DNA of 64,000 bases from Tachypleus tridentatus (GCF_004210375.1 NC_134829.1:57900107-57964106); one strand, 5' to 3'. Shown: positions 13,223 to 25,883, numbered from the stretch's first letter. Made by a program: numbers and translations. Notes: a model not told the origin generated them from the letters alone.

Positions 13223-16200
13223 TCGATATGTTGTTTCTATGATCTATTGATATGTTGTTTCTATGATCTATCGATATGTTGTTTATATGATCTATTGATA
13301 TGTTGTTTATATGATCTATCCATATGTTGTTTCTATGATCTATTGATATGTTGTTTATATGATCTATCCATATGTTGTTTCTATGATCTATTGATATGTT
13401 GTTTATATGATCTATCCATATGTTGTTTCTATGATATATCGATATGTTGTTTATATGATCTATCCATATGTTGTTTCTATGATCTATTGATATGTTGTTT
13501 ATATGATCTATCCATATGTTGTTTCTATGATCTATTGATATGTTGTTTCTATGATCTATCCATATGTTGTTTCTATGATCTATCGATATGTTGTTTATAT
13601 GATCTATCCATATGTTGTTTCTATGATCTATTGATATGTTGTTTCTATGATCTATCCATATGTTGTTTCTATGATCTATTGATATGTTGTTTCTATGATC
13701 TATCCATATGTTGTTTCTATGATCTATCCATATGTTGTTTCTATGATCTATTGATATGTTGTTTATATGATCCATTGATATGTTGTTTCTATGATCTATC
13801 GATATGTTGTTTCTATGATCTATCGATATGTTGTTTATATGATCTATCCATATGTTGTTTCTATGATCTATCCATATGTTGTTTATATGATCTATCCATA
13901 TGTTGTTTCTATGATCTATCGATATGTTGTTTATATGATCCATCGATAGTTGTTTATATGATCTATCCATATGTTGTTTCTATGATCTATTGATATGTTG
14001 TTTCTATGATCTATCCATATGTTGTTTCTATGATCTATCGATATGTTGTTTCTATGATCTATTGATATGTTGTTTATATGATCTATTGATATGTTGTTTC
14101 TATGATCTATCGATATGTTGTTTATATGATCTATCCATATGTTGTTTCTATGATCTATCCATATGTTGTTTATATGATCTATCCATATGTTGTTTCTATG
14201 ATCTATCGATATGTTGTTTCTATGATCTATCCATATTTTGTTTCTATGATCTATCGATATGTTGTATATATGATCTATCCACATGTTGTTTCTATGATCT
14301 ATCCACATGTTGTTTCTATGATCTATCGATATGTTGTTTCTATGATCTATCGATATGTTGTATCTATGATCTATCCACATGTTGTTTATATGATCTATCG
14401 ATATGTTGTTTCTATGATCTATCGATATGTTGTTTCTATGATCTATCCGTATGTTGTTTCTATGATCTATCCGTATGTTGTTTATATGATCTATCCATAT
14501 GTTGTTTCTATGATCTATCCACATGTTGTTTCTATGATCTATCGATATGTTGTTTCTATGATCTATCCACATGTTGTTTCTATGATCTATCCACATGTTG
14601 TTTCTATGATCTATCGATATGTTGTTTCTATGATCTATCCACATGTTGTTTCTATGATCTATCGATATGTTGTATATATGATCTATCCACATGTTGTTTC
14701 TATGATCTATCCACATGTTGTTTCTATGATCTATCGATATGTTGTTTCTATGATCTATCGATATGTTGTTTCTATGATCTATCCGTATGTTGTTTCTATG
14801 ATCTATCGATATGTTGTATATATGATCTATCCACATGTTGTTTCTATGATCTATCCACATGTTGTTTATATGATCTATCCATATGTTGTTTCTATGATCT
14901 ATCGATATGTTGTATCTATGATCTATCCACATGTTGTTTCTATGATCTATCGATATGTTGTTTCTATGATCTATCGATATGTTGTTTCTATGATCTATCC
15001 GTATGTTGTTTCTATGATCTATCCGTATGTTGTTTATATGATCTATCCATATGTTGTTTCTATGATCTATCCACATGTTGTTTCTATGATCTATCGATAT
15101 GTTGTTTCTATGATCTATCCACATGTTGTTTCTATGATCTATCCACATGTTGTTTCTATGATCTATCGATATGTTGTTTCTATGATCTATCCACATGTTG
15201 TTTCTATGATCTATCGATATGTTGTTTCTATGATCTATCCACATGTTGTTTCTATGATCTATCCACATGTTGTTTCTATGATCTATCGAAATGTTGTTTC
15301 TATGATCTATCCACATGTTGTTTCTATGATCTATCGATATGTTGTATATATGATCTATCCACATGTTGTTTCTATGATCTATCCACATGTTGTTTCTATG
15401 ATCTATCGATATGTTGTTTCTATGATCTATCCACATATTGTTTCTATGATCTATCCACATGTTGTTTCTATGATCTATCGATATGTTGTTTCTATGATCT
15501 ATCGATATGTTGTTTCTATGATCTATCCGTATGTTGTTTATATGATCTATCCATATGTTGTTTCTATGATCTATCCACATGTTGTTTCTATGATCTATCG
15601 ATATGTTGTTTCTATGATCTATTGATATGTTGTTTCTATGATCTATCGATATGTTGTTTATATGATCTATCCATATGTTGTTTCTATGATCTATCGATAT
15701 GTTGTTTATATGATCTATCCATATGTTGTTTCTATGATCTATCGATATGTTGTTTCTATGATCTATCGATATGTTGTTTCTATGATCTATTGATATGTTG
15801 TTTCTATGATCTATCGATATGTTGTTTCTATGATCTATCGATATGTTGTTTATATGATCTATCCATATGTTGTTTCTATGATCTATCGATATGTTGTTTA
15901 TATGATCTATCCATATGTTGTTTCTATGATCTATCGATATGTTGTTTCTATGATCTATCGATATGTTGTTTCTATGATCTATTGATATGTTGTTTCTATG
16001 ATCTATCCATATGTTGTTTCTATGATCTATCGATATGTTGTTTCTATGATCTATCGATATGTTGTTTCTATGATTTATCCGTATGTTGTTTCTATGATCT
16101 ATCCGTATGTTGTTTATATGATCTATCCATATGTTGTTTCTATGATCTATCCACATGTTGTTTCTATGATCTATCGATATGTTGTTTCTATGATCTATTG

Positions 16201-16807
16201 ATATGTTGTTTCTATGATCTATTGATATGTTGTTTATATGATCTATCCATATGTTGTTTCTATGATCTATTGATATGTTGTTTCTATGATCTATCCATAT
16301 GTTGTTTCTATGATCTATTGATATGTTGTTTCTATGATCTATCCATATGTTGTTTATATGATCTATCCATATGTTGTTTCTATGATCTATCCATATGTTG
16401 TTTATATGATCTATCCATATGTTGTTTCTATGATCTATCGATATGTTGTTTCTATGATCTATCGATATGTTGTTTCTATGATCTATTGATATGTTGTTTC
16501 TATGATCTATCCATATGTTGTTTCTATGATCTATCCATATGTTGTTTCTATGATCTATCAATATGTTGTTTCTATGATCTATCCATATTTTGTTTCTATG
16601 ATCTATCGATATGTTGTATCTATGATCTATCCACATGTTGTTTCTATGATCTATCGATATGTTGTTTCTATGATCTATCGATATGTTGTATCTATGATCT
16701 ATCCACATGTTGTTTCTATGATCTATCCACATGTTGTTTCTATGATCTATCGATATGTTGTTTCTATGATCTATCGATATGTTGTTTATATGATCTATCC
16801 ATATGTT
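13223..16807. repeat. 24-bp satellite array, about 149 copies
   Basis: Unit ATATGTTGTTTCTATGATCT followed by ATCC, ATCG or ATTG; TTTCTA alternates with TTTATA and TATCTA. Because 24 is divisible by three and no variant makes a stop, both strands hold frames of more than 950 codons. These encode only the repeat (plus ICCFYDLS, minus IDHRNNIS) and are not credible genes. The array lies in intron 3 and ends about 100 bp before exon 4. Confidence 0.97.
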
Positions 16808-16908
16808 TGTTCTTGTCATTAACTGTGTTAAAATTGATTGTTAAACCTCGAATATCGTAATGGTTATGGTAGTGATTCTTTTCTTTCTGATTTCCTTCTC
16901 CGTACTAG

Positions 16909-17231
16909 TGGTAGGCATACAAGGTACAGTACGGGTCTCGGAGAATCCTTCTTGGATACAGGTACCGACTGGGATTCGCAAGAGCTGATGAGAGGATACC
17001 AGTCCTTCTTGGATGAGAGGCGTAAGAGAAGAGAACCAATTGTTCGAAAACCCAGGTCGTGGCACCCTTCTCCTTACGGCTCAGAAGATGAAGATGATTT
17101 ACTGACCCGGGATGAAATTACTAAAATTAAAGGTCAAACAGGAAGAGGAAATGCTCACACAGAAGATACCGGCAGGTTGCGCAAAGAACTGAGAAAACTC
17201 GCACGTAAAAGAGAGTCTTATGAGCAGATTG
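16909..17231 (+). CDS. pclo-like: Piccolo-like exon 4, charged Arg-rich linker
   Basis: Acceptor with a long pyrimidine tract ending CCGTACTAG, donor GTGAGA, 323 nt. Incoming phase 2 joins AG from exon 3 to T, giving Ser, then GRHTRYSTGLGESF. The open frame runs on both sides of the exon, but the upstream part is satellite and the downstream part is a SINE, so the splice sites define the true ends. It contains an acidic patch (GSEDEDD) and a basic amphipathic helix (RLRKELRKLARKRESYEQ). It lies only about 100 bp downstream of the 24-bp array. No named domain. Confidence 0.83.
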
Positions 17232-17277
17232 GTGAGATATTGTACGAATATTTTGTGTTTAATCATACGTTGTTGGC

Positions 17278-17838
17278 TAGGCATGGCCAGGTGGTTAAGG
17301 CACTCGACTCGTAATCTGAGGGTCGCGGGTTCGAATCTCCGTCACACCGAACATGCTCACCCTTTCAGCCGTCGGGGTGTTATAATGTGACGGTCAATTC
17401 CACTATTCGTTGGTGAAAGAGTAACCCGAGAGTTGGCAGTGGGTGGCAATGACTGCTTTCTTTCGTTCTAGTCTTACACTGCTAAATTAGGGACGGCTAG
17501 CACCGATAGTCCTCGTGCAGCTTTGTTAGAACTCCAAAACAAACAAATCAAATATTCTCGCCCTTTCAGCTGTTAGGGCGTTATAATGTGACGATCAATT
17601 ATTGGTAAAAGAGTAGTCCAAGAATTAGCAGTGGTCGGTGATGGCTATCTGCCTTCCCTCTGGTCTTACACTGCTAAATTAGGGAAGGCTAGCACAGATA
17701 GCCCTCGAGTAGCTTTGTGCGAAATTCAAAAAACCAACAAACCAACTCTCTAGTCTTACACTGCTAAGTTACGGGCGGCTAGCGCAGATAGCCTTCGTAT
17801 AGCTTTACGCGAAATTCAAAACAAACCAAGCTAAATCA
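17278..17838 (+). mobile_element. tRNA-derived SINE (family 1), full copy followed by two partial tails
   Basis: The head GCATGGCCAGGTGGTTAAGG with B-box GGGTTCGAATC is followed by the body CCTTTCAGCCG and TTATAATGTGACGGTCAA, and the tail TTAGGGACGGCTAGC to about 17553. A second body and tail (17556-17745) and a third tail fragment (17750-17830) follow in the same direction. Starts about 45 bp after the exon 4 donor. Confidence 0.9.
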
Positions 17839-17948
17839 TACGTTACTTGTATGCACAGTAACTTACTTAATTACACTTTTCAACTTCATGTTACTATTTA
17901 TACATCTTTATAGAGTCCTATGTCCATAATGTAAATTATTCGTTCCAG

Positions 17949-18204
17949 GCTATCGTAGTGAAGTCGGAGCTAGAGATTACTATCTCACCTCGCATCAAGG
18001 AGAAATGTTGATGTCTCCTAGACGAAGACTGAGGGATGCACAAGGTAGATTAGGATTTCCTCCGTCGAGTACTTTTCATTCGTATGACATGCTCTATCGT
18101 GGAGGACCGTCGTCTTGGACGAAATATGATATGGGGGCTTCAGGATCAGTAAGTTATAGCCATGTTGCGGTCCCAACTAGCTACTCAACTCCATCTCTCT
18201 CCAG
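17949..18204 (+). CDS. pclo-like: Piccolo-like exon 5, Tyr/Arg/Ser linker
   Basis: Acceptor CGTTCCAG, donor GTACAT, 256 nt, phase 1 in and 2 out. Reads GYRSEVGARDYY and later SPRRRLRDAQGRLG and SYDMLYRGGPSSW, a Tyr/Arg/Ser-rich linker without a recognised fold. The last 24 or so exon bases and the donor are the founder-like first unit of a 64-bp tandem array that continues for about 1.1 kb into the intron. The true donor here is GTACAT, whereas most array copies read GTTCAT, a weaker site. Confidence 0.82.
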
Positions 18205-19306
18205 GTACATGTAAATTAATTATGTATAATTACATTATCCAGTTATACTCAAACTCCCTTTATCTCCAGGTTTATCAAAATTAATTATGTATAATCACAT
18301 TATCCAGTTATACTTAAACTCCCTTTATCTCCAAGTTCAGGAAAATTAATTATGTATAATTACATTATCCAGTTATACTCAACACCCTTTATCTCCAGGT
18401 TCATCAAAATTAATTATGTATAATTACATTATCCAGTTATACTCAACACCCTTTATCTCCAGGTTCATCAAAATTAATTACGTATAATCACATTATCCAG
18501 TTATACTCAACACCCTTTATCTCCAGGTTCATCAAAATTAATTATGTATAATTACATTATCCAGTTATACTCAACATTCTTTATCTCCAGGTTCATCAAA
18601 ATTAATTATGTATAATCACATTATCCAGTTATACTTAAACTCCCTTTATCTCCAAGTTCAGGAAAATTAATTATGTATAATTACATTATCCAGTTATACT
18701 CAACACCCTTTATCTCCAGGTTCATCAAAATTAATTATGTATAATTACATTATCCAGTTATACTCAACACCCTTTATCTCCAGGTTCATCAAAATTAATT
18801 ACGTATAATCACATTATCCAGTTATACTCAACACCCTTTATCTCCAGGTTCATCAAAATTAATTATGTATAATTACATTATCCAGTTATACTCAACATTC
18901 TTTATCTCCAGGTTCATCAAAATTAATTATGTATAATTACATTATCCAGTTATACTCAACATTCTTTATCTCCAGGTTCATCAAAATTAATTATGTATAA
19001 TTACATTATCCAGTTATACTCAACACCCTTTATCTCCAGGTTCATCAAAATTAATTATGTATAATTACATTATCCAGTTATACTCAACATTCTTTATCTC
19101 CAGGTTCATCAAAATTAATTATGTATAATTACATTATCCAGTTATACTCAACATTCTTTATCTCCAGGTTCATCAAAATTAATTATGTATAATTACATTA
19201 TCCAGTTATACTCAACACCCTTTATCTCCAGGTTCATCAAAATTAATTATGTATAATTACATTATCCAGTTATACTCAACATTCTTTATCTCCAGGTTCA
19301 TGAAAA
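18181..19306. repeat. 64-bp array seeded by the exon 5 boundary, about 17 copies
   Basis: The first unit spans the last 24 or so bases of exon 5, its donor and the start of the intron (TACTCAACTCC, CTCCAG/GTACATG). Later units repeat this as TACTCAACACC, CTCCAGGTTCATC and AATTAATTATGTATAATTAC. Copies differ by a few bases, including TATAATTAC versus TATAATCAC, and longer blocks of several units also recur. Confidence 0.95.
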
Positions 19307-19479
19307 TAATCTTTTAATACTAAATCCCTTTTTCTTCATACACAACTGTAATCATAGGTTTTTACTATCGAACAGTAGAAGTGTGATTGTATGTTGATTA
19401 TATAATACTGTGATGTGCTTGTCTTATCGAACATTATAAAAGCCAGTGTGTATTACGTCACGCTTGATGTCTCGAAATA

Positions 19480-19597
19480 GGTATGTGTTTTCTTACTGCC
19501 AAGCCACATCGGGCTATCTGCTGAGCCCACCGAGGGGAATCGAACCCTTGATTTTAGTGTTGTAAATCCGTAGACTTACTGCTATACTAGCGGTGGT
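19480..19597 (-). mobile_element. SINE family 3 copy with TSD
   Basis: Reverse orientation: GCCACATCGGGCTATCTGCT, GGGGAATCGAACCCTTGA and GTAGACTTACTGCTATACT. TCGAAATAGG lies on both sides. A third type of tRNA head with a tail related to the other two families. Confidence 0.85.
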
Positions 19598-19829
19598 TTC
19601 GAAATAGGAGGATCCATGAAAGCCAAAATGTATTTATTCAGACAGAATAATTCGATTACTCTTCCCTTACTATTTTAATGACGGGGGTGCAAGAGGGGTG
19701 TAGGGGAAGGGGTTGAAAATATCGATTCACTTTTAATTATAAATAATTTTCGAATATAGCTATTTAATGTTATATCATTATTTTCTAATTAAAAACCTCT
19801 TTGTTGAAAGAAAACTCTAATTTAAAAAT

Positions 19830-20103
19830 TAGGCCCGGCATGGCCAAGCGTGTTAAGGCGTGCGATTCGTAATCTGAGGGTCGCGGGTTCGCATTCCCGT
19901 CGCGCCAAATATGCTCGCCTTTTCAGCCGTGAGGGCGTTATAATGTGACGGTCAATCTCACTATTCATTGCTAAAAGAGTAGCCCGAGAGTTGGCGGTGG
20001 GTGGTGATGACTAGCTGCCTTCCCTCTAGTCTTACACTACTAAATTAGGGACGGCTAGCACAGATAGCCCTCGAGTAGCTTTTTGCAAATTTCAAAAACA
20101 AAC
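19830..20103 (+). mobile_element. tRNA-derived SINE (family 1), full length with TSD
   Basis: Starts GGCCCGGCATGGCCAAGCG and ends in an ACAAAC-type tail. Flanked by the direct repeat TTTAAAAAT at 19821-19829 and 20104-20112, the expected target-site duplication of a LINE-mobilised element. Confidence 0.93.
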
Positions 20104-20730
20104 TTTAAAAATCAACAAATATTTTTCAGTTTTTTTGTCTATACACTTTATTAAAAGGTGTTAATACAACTGTTTTTTACCAATATATATTATATAAATA
20201 TGCCACGAATTTATTTTATGAATGACCTTAATTTGTTTCCTTAATTTTGATTGGATGTCAAAACATTTTACCGACGTTTGACTACCTAGACTACAATTTT
20301 TGTCTCTTTGTTTGTCTAGCTAGATTTCGCAAAATTTATTTTTTTCAGTTAGCCCCGAAACATGACTAGGGGGTAGTAGTACTTGCCCTGTAAATTTTGA
20401 AGGGCTATACGCTAGTAGTATTGTATAACTAGTAGACAAATGTGGCTGTATGTTAATTACATATAACTACTCAGCTCGTTTCTTCTATTTCAAATATATG
20501 TATTCCATAGTTATACAGGATTGAGAGTGCGAATTTTAATACATGTAACAGTTGCAGTGGTGAACCAAAATGTATAACAACTACTTCCTTGTTTTGGGAT
20601 GTATATGTAACAGTTCTTTCCGACGCAAAATATTCATAAGCTCAAGTCATAAAGATTTGTTGAAACCTGATATTTAATGTTACAAATCGGGAATATCCTT
20701 TACACTTAATGGCATTGAAAAAAAAAAAAC

Positions 20731-20840
20731 CGAGTGGCACTGCAGGATGTCTGTGGACTTACAACGCAAGAGACCTAGTTTCGATACCAGTGGTGAGCAG
20801 AGCATTGCGTATCTGTGCTTAATTTCAAATAAACAAATAG
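20731..20840 (+). mobile_element. SINE family 2 copy, diverged
   Basis: GTGGCACTGCAGGATGTCTG head and TTTCGATACCAGTGGTGAGC B-box region; tail shortened. The rest of 20113-21461 is unassigned. Confidence 0.75.
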
Positions 20841-21461
20841 ACATTGAAAAATTAAAGAAATGTGGATCAACTTGAGATATCAAGACCATCCAGGAAGTGA
20901 CATGAAATAAGTCGTACATAGAAAAGCAAAATGAGCGTTTTGTAAAAGTTATAAATCGAAGAACGCAAAAATCAGTGGCAAAAGCTACAAACGAGGCACA
21001 GGAAACAGTACACAACAAAATAAAAAAGAATTTTCATTTGAAAAAGCAACACGACGTACCAGTTCAGTTTTCGTAAACCTCAAACAGGTAAAGAATGGCA
21101 CGAAGTATTTATTCTGTTTCATATAAAGACATGCCGGTCATGCAGCCAGATGTAACGCCTGTGCATTTCTGGAGATTTAACTTCTGAATTTGGAAAACTG
21201 TCATTCTCGTACATTAAATGTATTATGGAAAGACCAGGGAGGAGTGGGGTACTTTGAACATGAGAGCTTTATGACGAAGCCATCTGTAATGGTGTTTACA
21301 CTGCGGAGTTATTTTCAAGAAGGGTGATCGTGAAAGAGATCAGGACCGCATGTGGTGATACGAACTGTCACGATGTAGTGACATTCGAAAATCGTTTTAA
21401 TATAACGTACTTGACCCTTGTATAAACACTGCGGAATTTTTATTTTTGCATAACTCGCAAG

Positions 21462-23560
21462 TAGAATTAAACCCGGGGTAGTGTACTAAATGATCTAAAG
21501 AGCTGGGATTAAACCCGGGGTAGTGTACTAAATGATCAAAAGAGCTGGGATTAAACCCGGGATAGTGTACTAAATAATCTAAAGAGCTGGGAGAAAACCC
21601 GGGGTAGTGTACTAAATGATCTAAAGAGATAGGATTAAGACCCGGGGTAGTGTACTAAATGGGCTAAAGAAGTAGGATTAAACCCGGGGTAGTGTACTAA
21701 GTGATCTAAAGAGCTGGGATTAAACCAGTGGTAGTGTACTAAATGGGCTAAAGAAGTAGGATTAAACCAAGAGTAGTGTACCAAATGATCTAAAGAGCTG
21801 GGATTAAACCAGTGGTAGTGTACTAAATGGGCTAAAGAAGTAGGATTAAACCCGGGGTAGTGTACTAAGTGATCTAAAGATCTGGGATTAAACCCGAGGT
21901 AGTGTACGAAATGGGCTAAAGAAGTGGGATTAAAGCCGGGGTAGTGTACTAAATGGCTAAAGAAGTAGGATTAAACCCAGGGTAGTGTACTAAGTGATCT
22001 AAAGAGCTGGGATTAAATCAGTGGTAGTTTACCAAATGATCTAAAGAGCTGTGATTAAACCCGGGGTAGTGTACTAAATGGGCTAAAGAAGTAGGATTAA
22101 ACCATGGTAGTGTACTAAGTGATCTAAAGAGCTGGGATTAAACCAGTGGTAGTGTACTAAGTGATCTAAAGAGCTGGGATTAAACCCGGGGTAGTTTACC
22201 AAATGATCTAAAGAGCTGGGATTAAACCAGTGGTAGTGTACTAAGTGATCTAAAGAGCTGGGATTAAACCCGGGGTAGTGTATTAAATGGGCTAAAGAAG
22301 TGGGATTAAACCATGGTAGTGTACTAAATGGGCTAAAGAAGTAGGATTAAACCATGGTAGTGTACTAAATGGGCTAAAGAAGTAGGATTAAACCTGGGGT
22401 AGTTTACTAAGTGATCTAAAGAGCTGGGATTAAACCAGTGGTAGTGTACTAAATGGGCTAAAGAAGTGGGATTAAACCCGGGGTAGTGTACTAAGTGATC
22501 TAAAGAGCTGGGATTAAACCAGTGGTAGTGTACTAAATGGGCTAAAGAAGTAGTATTAAACCCGGGGTAGTGTACTAAGTGATCTAAAGAGCTGGGATTA
22601 AACCAGTGGTAGTGTACTAAATGGGCTAAAGAAGTAGGATTAAACCAAGAGTAGTGTACCAAATGATCTAAAGAGCTGGGATTAAACCCAGGGTAGTGTA
22701 CTAAGTGATCTAAAGAGCTGGGATTAAACCAGTGGTAGTGTACTAAATGGGCTAAAGAAGTGGGATTAAACCCGGGGTAATGTACTAAGTGATCTAAAGA
22801 GCTGGGATTAAACCCAAGGTAGTGTACTAAATGGGCTAAAGAAGTGGGATTAAACCCGGGGTAGTGTACTAAGTGATCTAAAGAGCTGGGATTAAACCAG
22901 TGGTAGTGTACTAAATGGGCTAAAGAAGTAGGATTAAACCCGGGGTAGTTTACTAAGCGATCTAAAGAGCTGGGATTAAACCAGTGGTAGTGTACTAAAT
23001 GGACTAAAGAAGTAGGATTTAACCCTCCGTAGTTTACCAAATGGGCTAAATAGGTGGGATTAAGCCCGGGGTAGTCTACCAAATGATCTAAATAGGTGGG
23101 ATTAAAGCCAGGGTAGTGTACTAAATGGGCTAAAGAAGTAGGATTAAACCCGGGGTAGTGTACTAAGTGATCTAAAGAGCTGGGATTAAACCAGTGGTAG
23201 TGTACTAAATGGGCTAAAGAAGTAGGATTAAACCAAGAGTAGTGTACCAAATGATCTAAAGAGCTGGGATTAAACCCAGGGTAGTGTACTAAGTGATCTA
23301 AAGAGATGGGATTAAACCAGTGGTAATGTACTAAATGGGCTAAAGAAGTAGGATTAAACCCGGGGTAGTGTACTAAGTGATCTAAAGAGCTGGGATTAAA
23401 CCCGAGATAGTGTACTAAATGGGCTAAAGAAGTGGGATTAAAGCCGGGGTAATCTACCAAATGAGATAAAGAGGTGGTATGAAACCAGAAGTAGTTACCC
23501 ACATTAGTTAAAGAGGTGAGAAAAACCTGGAGTAGTCTGACAAGTGAGCTGAAAGAGATA
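21462..23560. repeat. 42-bp satellite array, about 50 copies
   Basis: Unit GTGTACTAAATGGGCTAAAG followed by AAGTAGGATTAAACCCGGGGTA, with a second variant (AAGTGATCTAAAGAGCTGGG) alternating in a roughly dimeric pattern. The minus strand is open for more than 400 codons of a 14-residue repeat (HLVHYPGFNPTSLA), a by-product of the period. No homology to the 42-bp array at the window start. Confidence 0.96.
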
Positions 23561-23864
23561 ATCCAGCAGTACACAAACTACTCCGTAGTTTTGTTTATAT
23601 TTTATTTTGTTTGAGCTTGGTTTGTGTTCAGACGTATTTATGATTGTTTAACATGTTAAGAAATGTATAATAGTAAATCAGTTACAAACACAATCAAATT
23701 ATTTCTACGATAAAAAAATGATACATTTTGATTATTTATTTGTTCCTTAATATATAAGCAAATGTTAATATGTTTTATATTTTGTGTTTGTTTAGTTTTT
23801 AACTTCAGTTTACATCTTGCACTAGACTGTTATCACTTCATTTTGCTAAAACGTTGTATGAGTA

Positions 23865-23990
23865 TGTATTATTCGTTGGTAAAGAGTTGTTGATATTGAC
23901 TGACCGTTTTAAACACAGTGTATCATTTCTAACTTAGGGTCGACCAGCGCAGATAATATTCGAGTAGCTTTGCGCAATATTCAAAACCAA
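23865..23990 (+). mobile_element. SINE family 1, degraded 3' part
   Basis: TATTCGTTGGTAAAGAG and CAGCGCAGATAATATTCG with AGTAGCTTTGCGC recall the body and tail; the head is absent. Just upstream of exon 6. The stretch 23561-23864 holds nothing else I recognise. Confidence 0.65.
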
Positions 23991-24032
23991 GTTCTATGTA
24001 CGTATTAGTTAAAATGATTTTGTAATTATCAG

Positions 24033-24364
24033 ACATGGTTACGTCCGAAAGCCAGAAGTGCTCTGGTATGGCAGCGAACCTACAAGTCCCTCAGCCCGAT
24101 TTCCTGAAAATACAGAAGAGGATAATAGTATAGCTAGAATCGCTTTAACATTTCCAACAAATGGAAATACGCCCTCCAAAATACACCGTCATAACCGCCT
24201 TCCAATTGACTCTTTTCTGGACTTTTCGCCCGCAACACCAGACTCAGAAACTCCACCAGATATGCCCGAATATACTCCAGCCATGCCAATTCTTCCCGAC
24301 ATGCCTTCTCGTTCTCGTAAACTCTTAGAAGATCTAGGTAGTGCTCCTATTGTTGGACCTCGCT
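24033..24364 (+). CDS. pclo-like: Piccolo-like exon 6, Pro-rich linker
   Basis: Acceptor AATTATCAG, donor GTAAGT, 332 nt, phase 2 in and 1 out. Translation HGYVRKPEVLWYGSEPTSPS, then a Pro/Met-rich stretch with PDMPEYTPAMPILPDMPSR and a final LLEDLGSAPIVGPR. No domain recognised. The final 47 exon bases plus the donor form the first unit of a 78-bp tandem array (24318-25425), so the real donor is followed by about 13 further copies of the same exon end and donor sequence. Confidence 0.83.
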
Positions 24365-25425
24365 GTAAGTATTCTTGGATATATCTAATTAATTGTAAAA
24401 CTCTTAGAAGATCTAGGTAGTGCTCCTATTGTTGGACCTCGCTGTAAGTATTCTTGGATATATCTAATTAACTGTTAAACTCTTAGAACATCTAGGTAGT
24501 GCTCCGATTGTTGGTCCTCGCTGTAAGTATTCTTGGATATAACTAATTAATTGCTAAACTCTTAAAATATCTAGGTAGTGCTCCTATTGTTAGACTTCGC
24601 TGTAAGTATTCTTGGATATATCTAATTAACTGTTAAACTCTTAGAAGATCTAGGTAGTGCTCCGATTGTTGGTCCTCGCTGTAAGTATTCTTGGATATAA
24701 CTAATTAATTGCTAAACTCTTAGAATATCTAGGTAGTGCTCCTATTGTTGGTCCTCGCTGTAAGTATTCTTGGATATATCTAATTAATTGCAAAACTCTT
24801 AGAAGATCTAGGTAGTGCTCCTATTGTTGGACCTCGCTGTAAGTATTCTTGGATATGTCTAATTAATTGTTAAACTCTTAGAATATCTAGGTAGTGCTCC
24901 TATTGTTGGACCTCGCTGTAAGTATTCTTGGATATATCTAATTAACTGTTAAACTCTTAGAAGATCTAGGTAGTGTTCCTATTGTTAATCCTCGCTGTAA
25001 GTATTCTTGGATATAACTAATTAATTGTTAAACTCTTAGAATATCTAGGTAGTGTTCCTATTGTTGGTCCTCGCTGTAAGTATTCTTGGATATAACTAAT
25101 TAATTGTTAAACTCTTAGAATATCTAGGTAGTGCTCCTATTGTTGGACCTCGCTGTAAGTATTCTTGGATATATCTAATTAACTGTTAAACTCTTAGAAG
25201 ATCTAGGTAGTGTTCCTATTGTTGGACCTCGCTGTAAGTATTCTTGGATATAACTAATTAATTGTTAAACTCTTAGAATATCTAGGTAGTGCTCCTATTG
25301 TTGGTCCTCGCTGTAAGTATTCTTGGATATATCTAATTAATTGTTAAACTCTTAGAAGATCTAGGTAGTGCTCCTATTGTTGGTCGTCGCTGTAAGTATT
25401 CTTGGATATATCTAATTTATTGTTA
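24318..25425. repeat. 78-bp array seeded by the exon 6 boundary, about 14 copies
   Basis: Unit 1 covers the last 47 bases of exon 6 plus donor and intron start. Each later unit again carries TAGTGCTCCTATTGTTGG, CCTCGCTGTAAGTATTC and GGATATATCTAATTAA. Every copy keeps the GTAAGTAT donor. Copies are 95% or so alike by eye, with changes such as CTCCGATTG and GTGTTCC. Confidence 0.96.
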
Positions 25426-25883
25426 AAGTATTATTGGATGTACTAGTTAAGTGTTAACGTATTCTTACGTATAACTAGTTAATTGTTCACGTGATCTTAA
25501 TAAACTATTTAATTCTTAAAGTATTTTTGAATATAACCAGTCAGTTGTTAAAAGTGGCGTATGTAAGTTTTCTGTCTTCTATACCCATTACAAATGTACT
25601 GTCAGAAGTAAAGCTCCAACATGGGTTAGGGTTAAAACCTCTCAGTGACAACAGCTTATAACTATTGTTATATCATACCTTGCGCTCAGAAGCTATTTAT
25701 ATTCACCCTTGTAGACTATCTACGGTGTTTATTATGCGGTATTTCATATCTTTGTTTTAAATGTTCTAATGTTCAGTATTGATATGTTTTTAATACAGTA
25801 TGATAGACATTGGAGTCATTAAAAATATTTTGAATATCTTTCAGATTTGAAAAAAAAAGTGTTGTCTACTTATACAATAGTTG

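Noticed and set aside
13001-13225. Plus-strand start MTFVLLLLTFFCGFSF reading into the 24-bp array
   Set aside because: The hydrophobic start is the complement of a Lys/Ser-rich stretch, and the frame only continues as satellite; the minus strand is the better candidate there.
13931-16860. Two overlapping open frames of about 950 codons on opposite strands
   Set aside because: They encode only the 24-bp satellite, whose period is a multiple of three; no start context, no splice logic, no domain.
22333-23574. Minus-strand 413-codon frame with a 14-residue repeat
   Set aside because: By-product of the 42-bp array; repeat period divisible by three and no non-repeat coding part.
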